The notes beneath the pieces are model-generated. The model ran no database searches and was not told the origin of the DNA. It saw nothing but the letters and a program-made list of their open reading frames with translations. Made by a program: the position numbers and the translations under genes. Of a stretch of 64,000 bases of DNA, positions 49,608-58,193 are shown piece by piece; the stretch's first letter is position 1, and the number at the start of each line of letters is the position of its first letter. Source of the DNA: Nakamurella panacisegetis (GTDB lineage: Bacteria; Actinomycetota; Actinomycetes; Mycobacteriales; Nakamurellaceae); NCBI RefSeq assembly GCF_900104535.1, contig NZ_LT629710.1:1550001-1614000 (forward strand), given 5' to 3'.

Positions 49608-50345
49608 ATGGCACTACCCGACATCGTCTCCCGGCAGGACTGGCTCGACGCGCGACGCGGGTTGCTCGAGCGGGAGAAGGAGCTGACCCGTGCCCGCGAT
49701 CAGGTGAACGCCGCGCGCCGGCGGCTGCCGATGGTGCGGATCGACAAGGAGTACGTCCTCGAGGGGCCGGACGGGCCGGTCCGGCTGCTGGATCTGTTCG
49801 CCGGGCGCCGGCAACTGGTGTTGCAGCACTTCATGTTCGACCCGGCCTGGGACACCGGTTGCCCCAGCTGCACGGCCGACGTCGACGAGATGTCCGACGG
49901 TCTGCTCGACCACCTGGCCGCCCGTGACACCGCATTCGCCGCGGTGTCCCGCGCCCCGTACCCCAAGCTCGCCGAGTACCGGGCGCAGAAGGGCTGGGAC
50001 ATCGCGTGGTACTCGTCGTTCGGCTCCGACTTCAACTACGACTTTCACGTCACGCTGGACGCGGCCGTCGCCCCGGTGATGTTCAACTACCGCGATGCCG
50101 CCGAACTCGAAGCGGCCGGACTCGGCTGGATCAACGAGAAGCCCTGTGAGCAGCCGGGGATCAGCTGCTTCCTCCGCGACGGCGACGAGATCTTTCACAC
50201 CTACTCGACCTTTGGTCGCGGGACCGAGCAGATGGGCGGCGCCTACGCCATTCTCGACATGACGGCGCTCGGGCGTCAGGAGGCGTGGGAGGAGCCGAAG
50301 GGCCGGTCCGACGACCCGCACCGAGCGAGTCCGGACTTCGCGTAA
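49608..50345 (+). CDS. DUF899-family thioredoxin-like protein
   Basis: 245 aa from ATG 49608 (AAGGAG upstream). Thioredoxin-fold family with CxxC motif as GCPSCT in DTGCPSCTADVDE and an HTYSTFGRG segment. Family is of unknown function; it may act on disulfides. Its 3' end is followed by a C-rich tract, an inverted repeat and tandem repeats before zwf. Confidence 0.9.
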   Translation: MALPDIVSRQDWLDARRGLLEREKELTRARDQVNAARRRLPMVRIDKEYVLEGPDGPVRLLDLFAGRRQLVLQHFMFDPAWDTGCPSCTADVDEMSDGLLDHLAARDTAFAAVSRAPYPKLAEYRAQKGWDIAWYSSFGSDFNYDFHVTLDAAVAPVMFNYRDAAELEAAGLGWINEKPCEQPGISCFLRDGDEIFHTYSTFGRGTEQMGGAYAILDMTALGRQEAWEEPKGRSDDPHRASPDFA

Positions 50346-50448
50346 GGCTCAGTCCGGGACGCCCGCGCCCCCTTGCCCCTGACCATCCCCGCGCCCATCC
50401 GCACCGCCCCCCGCCCCCCAGCCCCCGCCCCCCGCTCCCCAGCCCGTT

Positions 50449-50503
50449 GACTGGAATGATATTTGCGCCGCAGGGCCGCTTTTCGGTGAATATCATTCCA
50501 GTC
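50449..50503. repeat. Perfect 15-bp inverted repeat with 25-nt loop
   Basis: GACTGGAATGATATT (50449-50463) pairs exactly with AATATCATTCCAGTC (50489-50503). The arms are strikingly AT-rich against a high-GC background. Between convergent DUF899 and zwf stops, so it may be a terminator or a mobile-element relic. Upstream (50380-50445) lies a C-rich tract with several runs of four or more C. Confidence 0.85.
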
Positions 50504-50579
50504 GACGACGCAGGCGGGGGTGGACGACGCAGGCGGGGGTGGACGACGCAGGCGGGGTTGGATGACGCAGGCGGGGCGG
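50504..50579 (+). repeat. Four tandem 19-bp G-rich repeats
   Basis: Units GACGACGCAGGCGGGGGTG at 50504, 50523, 50542 and 50561, the first two identical and the last two with two and three changes. They begin directly after the inverted repeat arm. There are no spacers, so not a CRISPR array. The G runs could form a quadruplex. Confidence 0.85.
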
Positions 50580-50598
50580 GCGGCGCGGGGCAGAGTTG

Positions 50599-52104
50599 CT
50601 ACCTCCGCTCGCGCCACGCCCGCTCGAACGGCAGGCGCCAGGCGTGCGGGGCGACCAGCTGGTGGATCGCGTTGGGACCCCAGGTGCCGGGTGCGTAGGT
50701 CTTCACCGCCGGCGGGTCGTCGAGCAGCGGAATCGAACGCTCCCACAGACTCTCGATGCCGTCGGCGGTGGTGAACAGGGTGTGGTCGCCGCGCATGGCG
50801 TCCAGGATCAGCCGCTCGTAGGCTTCCAGGACATCGGCCGCGCGATCGGTCTCCTGGGTGGCGAACTGCATCGACACCTTGTCCAGGCGCATACCCGGCC
50901 CTGGGCGCTTACCGTAGAACGACAACGACACCTTCGACGCGTCGGCCAGGTCGAACGTCAGGTGGTCCGGGCCCTGGGAGCCGACGCCCGAGCCGGCCGG
51001 GAACATCGACTTCGGCGCTTCCTTGAACGCGATGGAGATGATCCGCTGGCCCTCGGCCATCCGCTTGCCGGTGCGCAGGTAGAACGGCACGCCGGCCCAG
51101 CGCCAGTTGTCGATGCGGCACTTGAGCGCGATGAACGTCTCGGTGTCCGAATCCGGCGCGACCCCGTCCTCGTCGCGGTAGCCGCCGTACTGTCCACGCA
51201 CCACGTGCTGCGGCTCGATGGGCAGCAGCGAACGGAAGACCTTGTTCTTCTCCTCGCTGATGGCGCGGGGCTCCAGAGCGGTCGGCGGCTCCATCGCGAC
51301 GAACGCCATCACCTGGAACAGGTGCGTGACCACCATGTCCTTGTAGGCACCGGTCGATTCGTAGAACTCGGCGCGGCGGTCCAGTCCCAGGGTCTCCGGG
51401 ATGTCGATCTGGATGTGGTCGATGAAGTTGCGGTTCCAGATCGGTTCGAACAGGCCGTTCGCGAACCGGAAGGCCAGGATGTTCTGCGCCGGCTCCTTGC
51501 CCAGGAAATGGTCGATCCGGAAGATCTGGCTCTCGAAGAACGTCTCGTGCACCTGGTCGTTCAGCGCGATCGCGCTGTCCAGGTCGGTGCCGAACGGCTT
51601 CTCCATGATGACCCGGGACCGCTGCACCAGATCGGCGTCCTTGAGCATGTTGATGACGGCCAGCGCCGCCTTCGGCGGGACGCTCAGGTAGTGCAGCCGC
51701 AGGACCTCCGGGCCCAGTTCGCTCTCGGCCTTGGCCACGGCCACCGCCAGGGCCTCCGGGCCCGCGCCTTGCGGCACGTAGTGCAGCTTGTCGCAGAAGG
51801 CCCCCCACTGCTCGTCGGTCAGCTTGTGACTGCTGAATTCCGTCACCGCCTGGCGGGCGAACTCCCGGAAGGCGACGTCGTCCATGTCCTCCAGGGAGGT
51901 GCCGACCACCTGGATATCGGGCGCCAAAGCCGACAGGGACAGGTGCGTCAGACCGGGCAGCAGCTTGCGGCGAGCCAGATCTCCGGTCGCGCCGAACAAC
52001 ACCACAACGTGCGGGGACACGGTTTCCCGAATGCTCCGCGACGGACGTGCTCCTGGGGCTGGGTAGGCGATGCTCTCAAGGCTCGAATTGGGCACGCCCG
52101 ACAT
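50599..52104 (-). CDS. zwf: Glucose-6-phosphate dehydrogenase
   Basis: First enzyme of the oxidative pentose phosphate pathway, oxidising G6P to 6-phosphogluconolactone with NADP reduction. 501 aa. N-terminal GATGDLARRKL coenzyme motif, EKPFG, and the active-site RIDHFLGKE with catalytic His all intact. Usual operon partners (opcA, tal, tkt) are not adjacent here, so it is probably a second or stand-alone copy. Confidence 0.95.
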   Translation of the reverse strand: MSGVPNSSLESIAYPAPGARPSRSIRETVSPHVVVLFGATGDLARRKLLPGLTHLSLSALAPDIQVVGTSLEDMDDVAFREFARQAVTEFSSHKLTDEQWGAFCDKLHYVPQGAGPEALAVAVAKAESELGPEVLRLHYLSVPPKAALAVINMLKDADLVQRSRVIMEKPFGTDLDSAIALNDQVHETFFESQIFRIDHFLGKEPAQNILAFRFANGLFEPIWNRNFIDHIQIDIPETLGLDRRAEFYESTGAYKDMVVTHLFQVMAFVAMEPPTALEPRAISEEKNKVFRSLLPIEPQHVVRGQYGGYRDEDGVAPDSDTETFIALKCRIDNWRWAGVPFYLRTGKRMAEGQRIISIAFKEAPKSMFPAGSGVGSQGPDHLTFDLADASKVSLSFYGKRPGPGMRLDKVSMQFATQETDRAADVLEAYERLILDAMRGDHTLFTTADGIESLWERSIPLLDDPPAVKTYAPGTWGPNAIHQLVAPHAWRLPFERAWRERR

Positions 52105-52171
52105 GCTCCCATCTGCGGCCGGGGAAACCCACAGCGGGCCGAGGAGTTCATGTAGCTGTTACCCGCGGCCC

Positions 52172-52669
52172 TCACCCGCAGTTGGCGTCGGTCCACTTCG
52201 TGATGTCGTCACTGGCCGCGGAGACGGCCGGCGTCCCGAGGATCTGCCCGGCCTCGGTCAGCGACTTGCCGGACGCGGCCTTCGCCGCACTACCGAGCGT
52301 CTCGAAGTCGCCCTTGAGCGCGTCCGGCACCTTCCCGCCGAGACCGGAGATGGCCTGTGCGATCTGACCGGCGTCATAGGTGCCCTGTCCGCTGGACAGG
52401 CTGGGCAACAGGGCCAGTGCGATGGTCGAGTAGGCACTCAGCACGCCCATGCAGTCGGGGTTCATGGCGAACCCGCCGCCGGTGACGCGGCCCGCGCCAC
52501 CGCTGCCGGAGCCGGCGTCGCCGCCCGACGGATCGGCCGGGAACAGCGCTTGGGTGGAAGAGGCCGGCATGGGCGCGGCCACCGGCAGCGGTGAGCTGCA
52601 CGCGGTGAGCACGAGGACGGCCGCCATGGTTGCGGTGCCCAAAACGGAAAGCCGGATACGGACGGGCAT
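52172..52669 (-). CDS. Small hypothetical lipoprotein
   Basis: 165 aa. Signal peptide with lipobox LTACSS (lipidated Cys about residue 24), Ser/Gly/Pro-rich linker, and a helical C-terminal domain containing one Cys in DCMGV and one in the C-terminal DANCG. It lacks a family I recognise. Located between zwf and a glycosidase lipoprotein; no obvious operon. Confidence 0.75.
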   Translation of the reverse strand: MPVRIRLSVLGTATMAAVLVLTACSSPLPVAAPMPASSTQALFPADPSGGDAGSGSGGAGRVTGGGFAMNPDCMGVLSAYSTIALALLPSLSSGQGTYDAGQIAQAISGLGGKVPDALKGDFETLGSAAKAASGKSLTEAGQILGTPAVSAASDDITKWTDANCG

Positions 52670-52768
52670 GGTGTGCTCCAGGGGGCTCGGCCTTCAGGTC
52701 CATCGATCGATGTAGCCGTGAGGAGGGGCACGCCGGGCGGCTGATACAAGGCGAGCCACGAGCCGTGC

Positions 52769-54073
52769 TCAGCCGCAGCTGAGCAGACCGACCGACTGTT
52801 TGCTGGCCAGGACGTGGAGCGCGGCGTTGTCGACCCGGGCCCGGAAGGTCTTGTCCCGGGCGGCAAGCGAGGCCAGCGCGGCCGTCATGGGGGCGATGTC
52901 GGCGACCTGCACCGTGAGCACCATGTCGCCTCCGGCCCGGACGAAGTCCACCGCCCGCTGCCCGGGCGAGAACGATGACACGGCGACCGCACCGCCGAGG
53001 TCGTCGGAGATCACCAGCCCGTCGAAGTGCAGCTTCTGCCGGAGCAGATCGGTGACGATGGCGGCCGAGAACGCGGCGATGTGGTCCGGATCCAACTGCG
53101 GATAGGTCGCCGAGGAGATCATCACGGCCGTGGTGTGGGCGGCGATGGCAGCCCGGAACGGCTGGAGGGCCGGGTCGGATGCGGAGGTCTGTGCGTCAAC
53201 GGCATCCGCCGAGGTGTCGGTGTTGGCGCGGACCCGGCCCAGCCCGGGGAAGTGTTTGACGGTGGTGCCGAGCTTGACCCCGAGCATCGAGCGAATCACC
53301 GTGACCACGGCCTCCGCGACCGCGCTCGGAGAGGAGCCGTACTGGCGGTCCTGGGCCCCGATCGGTGGGTTCTCCTCGGCCGTACCGGCCGGGACGACGT
53401 CCGCGACCGGCGCGAGGTCGAGGGTGATCCCCGCATCGACCAGGCGCTTCGCCCAGTCGGAGGTGCCGTCGGCTAGATCCGACGACGACTCCTCGCCCTG
53501 GGCGACGGCCGTCGGGATGGCCGGGAAGTCCGGCCCCGCGAGGGACTGCACGTAGCCGCCCTCCTGGTCGACCGCGACCTGGGCCGGCACGCCGGCCGAC
53601 CTGGTCACGGACCGCTGGAGGGTGGCGATCCCCGTGGACAGCTCGTCGGCGCCCCGGGTGGTGTGTCCGGCCAGGAACACGCCGCCGACGGGTTGATCCG
53701 GCAGTTGCGAGATCAGGTCTCCGGGCTGCAGTCCGACCATCAGCAACTGCCCGATCCGCTGCTTCTGGCTGAGTCCGGCCAGGGTGCGTTGGGCACAGCT
53801 GGCCGGGGTGACGGGCGACGCCGACGCCGACCTGGACGTCGAGGCCGCGCTCGAGGTGGCAGGGGGCGCACTCGCCGACGAGGACCGGCTGGTGCTCGCC
53901 GGCGAAGTCGCCGTGGATGGTGAGGGTGCGGTCGACGACGGGGGCGCGACCGACGACGGGGGCGCGACCGACGACGACGCGGCCACCGTCGTGGTCCTGG
54001 TGACGACCTCGGTACCGGTGGCCGTGCACGAGGCCAGCATCAGCAGAGCGAGCCCGGTCGCGACACGGCGCAT
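52769..54073 (-). CDS. nagZ: Glycoside hydrolase family 3 beta-N-acetylhexosaminidase lipoprotein (NagZ/LpqI-like)
   Basis: Peptidoglycan-recycling enzyme removing N-acetylglucosamine from muropeptides; the lipoprotein form matches mycobacterial LpqI. 434 aa from ATG 54073. Lipobox LASC near residue 15, Ser/Thr/Ala-rich stalk (about 20-90), then a GH3 barrel with VAVDQEGG and KHFPGLG motifs and ISDDLGG (catalytic Asp). The frame upstream of 54073 is not coding. Divergent from the NUDIX gene. Confidence 0.9.
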   Translation of the reverse strand: MRRVATGLALLMLASCTATGTEVVTRTTTVAASSSVAPPSSVAPPSSTAPSPSTATSPASTSRSSSASAPPATSSAASTSRSASASPVTPASCAQRTLAGLSQKQRIGQLLMVGLQPGDLISQLPDQPVGGVFLAGHTTRGADELSTGIATLQRSVTRSAGVPAQVAVDQEGGYVQSLAGPDFPAIPTAVAQGEESSSDLADGTSDWAKRLVDAGITLDLAPVADVVPAGTAEENPPIGAQDRQYGSSPSAVAEAVVTVIRSMLGVKLGTTVKHFPGLGRVRANTDTSADAVDAQTSASDPALQPFRAAIAAHTTAVMISSATYPQLDPDHIAAFSAAIVTDLLRQKLHFDGLVISDDLGGAVAVSSFSPGQRAVDFVRAGGDMVLTVQVADIAPMTAALASLAARDKTFRARVDNAALHVLASKQSVGLLSCG

Positions 54074-54191
54074 GGTGCGGGGTCCCCCTTGGTGTGGATG
54101 ACGAGTTTCGGATCGAGCGGGCTGGTGCCTCACTATGGCACTTCGGCGCGGGGCGACCGTCCGGGCCGACCTGTCCTCGAAGGAGCGCCTG

Positions 54192-54893
54192 ATGGCCTTG
54201 GATCCGACCACCACCGCATCGATGTTGGACGCATTGCCCACCCCGATGGTTGGGTCCGATCTGTTCCCAGCTCTCGCTGCCCGGTTGCGATCCGGCGAGG
54301 AACTCCTGTTCAAGGGAACCGGGCCAGACCACCTGACGGCCAGCTACCTGGTCTTCGACCACGACCTGGATCACGTTCTGCTGCAATTCCACGCCCGGGG
54401 CCGCTTCTGGGTGCAGTTCGGTGGACACCTGGAACCCTCCGACCGCACGTTCGCCGAGGCCGCCACCCGCGAACTGCAGGAGGAGAGCGGCCTGTCCGCG
54501 GTCGAGCTGGCGTCACCGGATCCGTTCGACCTTGACCGTCAGACGTTGAGCACCAACTTCGGCTCGTGCCGCACCCATTTCGACCTGCTCTATGCCGGCC
54601 GAGCCGCCCGATCGGCTCGGCCCACGATCAATCACGAGAGCGACGCGGTCGACTTCCCGCCGCCGATGATGCGTGCACATTCACCCGGCGACCGCGATGA
54701 TGGCGTCGCTGGCGCTGATCATGCGTGGAAATCGTCCAGGTTGTCCACAGGGCCCGGCCTACCGGGCGCGGGTAGATCAGCGTGGGGACGCGGGGTAGAT
54801 CAGTGCCCGGCCTACCGGGGGCGGGTGGACCGGCCTTGGGAGTATCTCGGCTGTCGGTATGAGAGCACACCTGACGGCTGGAGGTCGAAATAG
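54192..54893 (+). CDS. NUDIX hydrolase, 3' end probably frameshifted
   Basis: Hydrolyses nucleoside diphosphate-linked compounds. From ATG 54192 (AAGGAGCGCC upstream) the NUDIX box GGHLEPSDRTFAEAATRELQ with EESGL is intact and residues 1-155 are coherent. After about 54660 the frame drifts into Pro/Arg/Gly-rich, non-NUDIX sequence overlapping a degenerate direct repeat. The +1 frame from there reads HIHPATAMMASLALIMRGNR, which looks like a genuine C-terminus, so a single-base indel around 54660-54690 is suspected. It marks the left edge of the decaying accessory zone. Confidence 0.75.
   Translation: MALDPTTTASMLDALPTPMVGSDLFPALAARLRSGEELLFKGTGPDHLTASYLVFDHDLDHVLLQFHARGRFWVQFGGHLEPSDRTFAEAATRELQEESGLSAVELASPDPFDLDRQTLSTNFGSCRTHFDLLYAGRAARSARPTINHESDAVDFPPPMMRAHSPGDRDDGVAGADHAWKSSRLSTGPGLPGAGRSAWGRGVDQCPAYRGRVDRPWEYLGCRYESTPDGWRSK
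54752..54829. repeat. Imperfect direct repeat of about 25 bp, 53 bp apart
   Basis: GCCCGGCCTACCGGG-type copies at 54752-54776 and 54805-54829 (about 88% identical), with a second motif GGGTAGATCAG between them also repeated. It overlaps the end of the NUDIX frame. Single TTGTCCACA (DnaA-box-like) at 54741-54749 precedes it. Confidence 0.6.
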
Positions 54894-55178
54894 CGGGCGG
54901 TGCCCGTTCGCTCGGCCATCACCTCAGCGCGATTCTCATACGCAACGAGCAGACGTGATCGATGCCCGCCGTCGGCCATGAAGACCAGCCAATGGCGGGC
55001 GGTTCCGTACCCAGCCTGTTCGCGATCTGATGGTGTTGTCCACGATCCGACGCCCGTCGTGGCGGCACACGGTCGGAGGGCCGATCCGGTAGTGGGCCGG
55101 CTGAGCGGTAGGCGCACGCTTGTGCGTGTCTCAGGGGGAGAGTCGTCCCAAATTGCTGGCGAATCGGTACGGTCGGGT
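54894..55178. other. Region before the recombinase; possible gene remnant on minus strand
   Basis: On the minus strand about 54845-55005 encodes a coherent-looking segment (TARHWLVFMADGGHRSRLL, then YENRAEVMAERTGTARYFDL), with no start, stop or family identified. It may be a fragment of an otherwise lost gene. Nothing else was supported in this 285-bp interval. Confidence 0.3.
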
Positions 55179-55673
55179 ATGCCGATCGGCTACGCCCGGG
55201 TCCGCCCGGACCCACGCGACACCCAGAGCCAACGAGAGGCGCTGGCCCGCCACGGCTTGCAGGAATGCTTCTTCGACATCGGGCGGACCGGTCTCAACCT
55301 GCCGGCGGACGCGCTCGACGCGGCGATCGTCGCCGCCGGCGAAGGCGGAACCCTCGCGGTCACCAAACTCTCACGCCTGGCCCGGAGTCTGGCCGAATTG
55401 GGTCAGGTGCTCTTTCGGCTCGCCGGGCAGAACATCACGCTCCAGGTCGGGCCGGCCACCTTCGACCTGCATCGGGCCGACCAGCTGCTAATCGGCGCAA
55501 TCAGTGTGGCCGCCGACTTCGACGCCGACCTGGCCGCGCAGGACGATCCACGATCTATCGAATCATCGCCAGGCGCCAGTGATGACCGCGCAACCTCGGA
55601 GGGCTGCGCCTCTTTCAGAAGACCCAGCGATTCGCAAACGATCGTCCGGCCCAACGTCTCAACTCTTCCATGA
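55179..55673 (+). pseudogene. Serine-recombinase N-terminal domain without catalytic serine, truncated
   Basis: 164 aa from ATG 55179. The resolvase fold is recognisable: GYARV at the start, KLSRLARSLAELG for the conserved LDRLGR helix, and ISVAADFDADL near the domain end. The nucleophilic Ser of YARVS is Arg (GYARVRPD), and the Asp of LDRL is Ser. No HTH or C-terminal DNA-binding part follows; the last 40 residues are unrelated. Catalysis should be impossible, so it is a relic or a domain used only for protein contact. It hints at a past mobile element. Confidence 0.75.
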
Positions 55674-55686
55674 TGGGCAACCGGCA

Positions 55687-56265
55687 TCATTCCTCAGCGG
55701 CGACCAAGGCAACGTAATCGCCCTCATGGGCCGTCGCCAGTGCCGCGCGAAAAGTCTCTTCTTCCGCACACTCCGGATACTGCGCCTGCAACCAGTGCAC
55801 CGAGTCATCGAAGAACCGACGAACCTCTGCGCGGAACTCGGAGGTGGCCACTCGAACTAGAGGTGACCAGGTAGCACGGATTAGGATCTCCGAGCTGGCT
55901 CGTTCGAAGGTGAAGTGGCGGTCCGAATCGAAATCCCACAATTTGCTCAGCCCATCCATCGATTCTCTAGCTGCTCTCAGCAGATTGAACGCAAACCCTA
56001 GTCGCGGCCAGTCCTGAGGGCCACCCACGATGGACCCGGTGCTGGTCTGTACTTCCACTGACCCTAGGAAGAACCGCTGCGCGACGTTGGGCCAACTACG
56101 CGACGGGGGCTCGTCGTCCAACCAGACAGGTATCGGGAGATCTGAATCCTCGGGCCGCCGATGCGACTCGATCATGGCGAGATACCTCTCGGCCCGCCAG
56201 CCTGGAAACCAGTTCTCCTCGCCCTTTGCCGACACTTCGCTCGTCACGTGCTCGATATGGATCAT
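55687..56265 (-). CDS. Hypothetical protein, probable immunity protein of the adjacent toxin remnant
   Basis: 192 aa, no family recognised. Acidic, soluble, Trp-rich (several W) with no signal peptide. Its ATG overlaps the toxin-like gene stop by 4 bp (ATGA), with a strong GGAGGAGAGG upstream, an arrangement typical of polymorphic toxin-immunity pairs. Function as immunity is inferred purely from this coupling. The lower GC than the neighbours suggests acquisition by transfer. Confidence 0.6.
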   Translation of the reverse strand: MIHIEHVTSEVSAKGEENWFPGWRAERYLAMIESHRRPEDSDLPIPVWLDDEPPSRSWPNVAQRFFLGSVEVQTSTGSIVGGPQDWPRLGFAFNLLRAARESMDGLSKLWDFDSDRHFTFERASSEILIRATWSPLVRVATSEFRAEVRRFFDDSVHWLQAQYPECAEEETFRAALATAHEGDYVALVAAEE

Positions 56266-56876
56266 GGTGCAGGTTCCTCTCCTCCGCGACCGTTCGGGAA
56301 GATCGTCTTGATCTCATCGGCGTTGTTGATCCACATCCCGCCTCTCGTCGCAGTCGAGCCACCAGGCAGTGTCCCGATATTGCGCCCGAACTCATCCTGA
56401 TAGAAGTTGTTGCCGGTAGCAGCATCTGTTCTTAGATACTCACCCTTGTCGTATATCTCCTGGCCCATTTTAGTTAGGCGACCCTTAACGTCAGGATCGC
56501 TCTGAATCTCCTCCGAGAAATGACGCTTCCGGCGCGCGGACCACATCCCTTGCTCGAGCGACGGTCTGATCGCCTCGCTCGCGGCGCTGGCCCTCGGCCC
56601 CTGGAAGGGGGACGGTGTCGTCGACCGGGACGAGCCGGCTTGAGGGTCACCGCAGCTGCGCGACGACGATACATCGGCGCCTGTATCGAGCGGAGTGCGT
56701 GCCGGTAGCATATGCCCGGCGGCGGTGCGGCCACCGGATGGCGTTCGACCTGCGGGACGGCTGGAGTGTCCGGTGGTTGTCGGCCGGCGATAATCGATCC
56801 GCTTCCGCGAGCGCCGCACACTCAGGCTTGATGCGTAGGCCAGTTCCGATCCTTGCGCCGCAGGGGTGTCAGACAT
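56262..56876 (-). CDS. Orphan C-terminal toxin-like module (polymorphic toxin remnant)
   Basis: The frame is open for 204 aa, but only the C-terminal 94 (from Met at 56546) look like a real domain: MWSARRKRHFSEEI, DVKGRLTKMGQEIYDKG, NNFYQDEFGRNIGTLPG, GGMWINNADEIKTIFPNG. The first 110 residues are low-complexity and Arg/Ser-rich. The size and position resemble the toxic tip of an RHS/polymorphic toxin separated from its delivery part, which is not in the window. No catalytic motif is known to me. The 4-bp overlap with the downstream gene is the strongest support. Confidence 0.55.
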   Translation of the reverse strand: MSDTPAAQGSELAYASSLSVRRSRKRIDYRRPTTTGHSSRPAGRTPSGGRTAAGHMLPARTPLDTGADVSSSRSCGDPQAGSSRSTTPSPFQGPRASAASEAIRPSLEQGMWSARRKRHFSEEIQSDPDVKGRLTKMGQEIYDKGEYLRTDAATGNNFYQDEFGRNIGTLPGGSTATRGGMWINNADEIKTIFPNGRGGEEPAP

Positions 56877-57285
56877 CTAGGAGTGAATCGTCGACCCACA
56901 CGTCTGAGTAGTCGGGCGTAAGAAGGAATCGAGTGCCTTGATCGCTCAGCAGATATCGCTCAACGGCGGGCCAGCGGGCGATGAGATGGCGCTGGTGAAG
57001 AGGCACGAAGAAATCTTCCGTCGCCAACAGATTGCCGGTCCAGCAATACCAACCCGATGTCTTCCCGGCGGGCGGATGGCGCAGGCCGTGTAAGGGCCAG
57101 TCCCACTGATCGGCTGGCTGAAGTAGCGAGCGAGATACACCGACAATCATCACGGGCGGGTCAGCCATGACGCAGATGATGCCCGCAACGTCCTGCGCCG
57201 GCCAACTGGCCCACTCTCGGTCGCCAGCTTTGTTCACGAGTCTCATAGGAGTCGGTCCGGTGACGGAACTACCTAGCCGCGCCAT
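56869..57285 (-). CDS. Hypothetical protein resembling small immunity-like proteins
   Basis: 138 aa (Met14 at 57246 is an alternative start). The C-terminal half, GWYCWTGNLLATEDFFVPLHQRH followed by FLLTPDYSDVWVDDSLL, resembles a widespread bacterial family often annotated as immunity proteins; I cannot name it with certainty. It lies upstream of, and slightly overlaps (8 bp), the toxin-like frame, so two immunity-like genes flank the toxin remnant. Confidence 0.55.
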   Translation of the reverse strand: MARLGSSVTGPTPMRLVNKAGDREWASWPAQDVAGIICVMADPPVMIVGVSRSLLQPADQWDWPLHGLRHPPAGKTSGWYCWTGNLLATEDFFVPLHQRHLIARWPAVERYLLSDQGTRFLLTPDYSDVWVDDSLLDV

Positions 57286-57410
57286 CGGGCGCTGACCACG
57301 GGCGGCACAACACCGATCTCAATGACCACAGCCGTTCACGAACGGCATGCCCGCAGGCCGGTCCCGCACCGGCGCGTCCCGCGCGACCACGCGGCTTCGG
57401 GACGGGCCTT

Positions 57411-57784
57411 CTACTGCACCGATCCGTTGTCGCGCCAACGAGCGAGGGCATCCGGGCGGAGCGGATTGATGCTCGTATTGGTCCGCATCCGGTGGCCACT
57501 CCCGATCTTCTCGGCCATCTCGCGCAGCCGTTAGGCACCTCGTCCCGGCCAGCCGTTGGCAAGAGCCCACGTGTAGATAGCTTGGAATCAAGAGCAGGCC
57601 CGCCTTGGTAGAGGGTGGTCAGTACCGCGATGGCATCCCGCTTGTCGAGTGCACCGACGAGGTTGTTGCTGTGGTTGACCATCGCGGTCAGCGCTTTCAG
57701 TCCTTCGGCGACGACGGGATCGACTGCATCTGGAAGGGGCCCTTGCTCAGCACCCGTGAGCAGCTCGGGATGTGCCGCAGCAGC
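57411..57784 (-). pseudogene. Broken gene of unknown function next to IS3 element
   Basis: Two frames join into one coherent protein: AAAAHPELLTGAEQGPLPD and NHSNNLVGALDKRDAIAVLT with LYQGGPALDS in one frame (57784 to about 57583), then IYTWALANGWPGRGA-stop-RLREMAEKIGSGHRMRTN and LRPDALARWRDNGSVQ in another (down to 57411). So there is one frameshift and one in-frame TAA, and the 5' end is lost near the IS3 left end. Function unknown. Confidence 0.7.
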
Positions 57785-57896
57785 CTACGCATCGACTTCA
57801 CCATCCACCCAGGGGACCACCGCCAACCTGATGTGCCCCGTGGTTCCCGGAGTCGAGTTGGCAGACTGAGGTCATCTCGATCCCGAAGGAGATCCG

Positions 57897-58193
57897 ATGA
57901 AATACACCCCCGAGTTCCGGCGGCGTGTGCTCGATCTGGTGAAGGCCGGCAAGTCCGTGGCGCAGGTGGCCTTCGACCTGGGCGTGAGTGATCAGACCAT
58001 CTACAACTGGCGGGAGCAGGATCTCATCGACTCGGGGTTGAAGCCGGGCACCACGTCGACCGACAACACGGAGCTGATCGCCGCGAAGAGACGGATCAAA
58101 GAGCTCGAGGCCGAGTTGGCCATCCACCAACGTGCCGCTGAGCTGCTGAAGGCGGCGGTGCCCCCAAAAGGCGGTTCGAGGCCATCTCCGTGA
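57897..58193 (+). CDS. IS3-family transposase OrfA
   Basis: 98 aa HTH protein (YTPEFRRRVLDLVKAGKSV, DLGVSDQTIYNWREQD) with a C-terminal leucine-zipper-like ELIAAKRRIKELEAELAIHQ. AAGGAGATCCG RBS upstream. It normally dimerises and joins OrfB by -1 frameshifting; the start of orfB overlaps its stop here. Confidence 0.9.
   Translation: MKYTPEFRRRVLDLVKAGKSVAQVAFDLGVSDQTIYNWREQDLIDSGLKPGTTSTDNTELIAAKRRIKELEAELAIHQRAAELLKAAVPPKGGSRPSP

Noticed and set aside
50504-50579. CRISPR array
   Set aside because: The 19-bp units are head to tail with no spacers, and no cas genes are in the window.
55179-55673. Active DNA invertase controlling phase variation
   Set aside because: The nucleophilic serine and DNA-binding domain are missing and no flanking inverted repeats of the right kind were seen.
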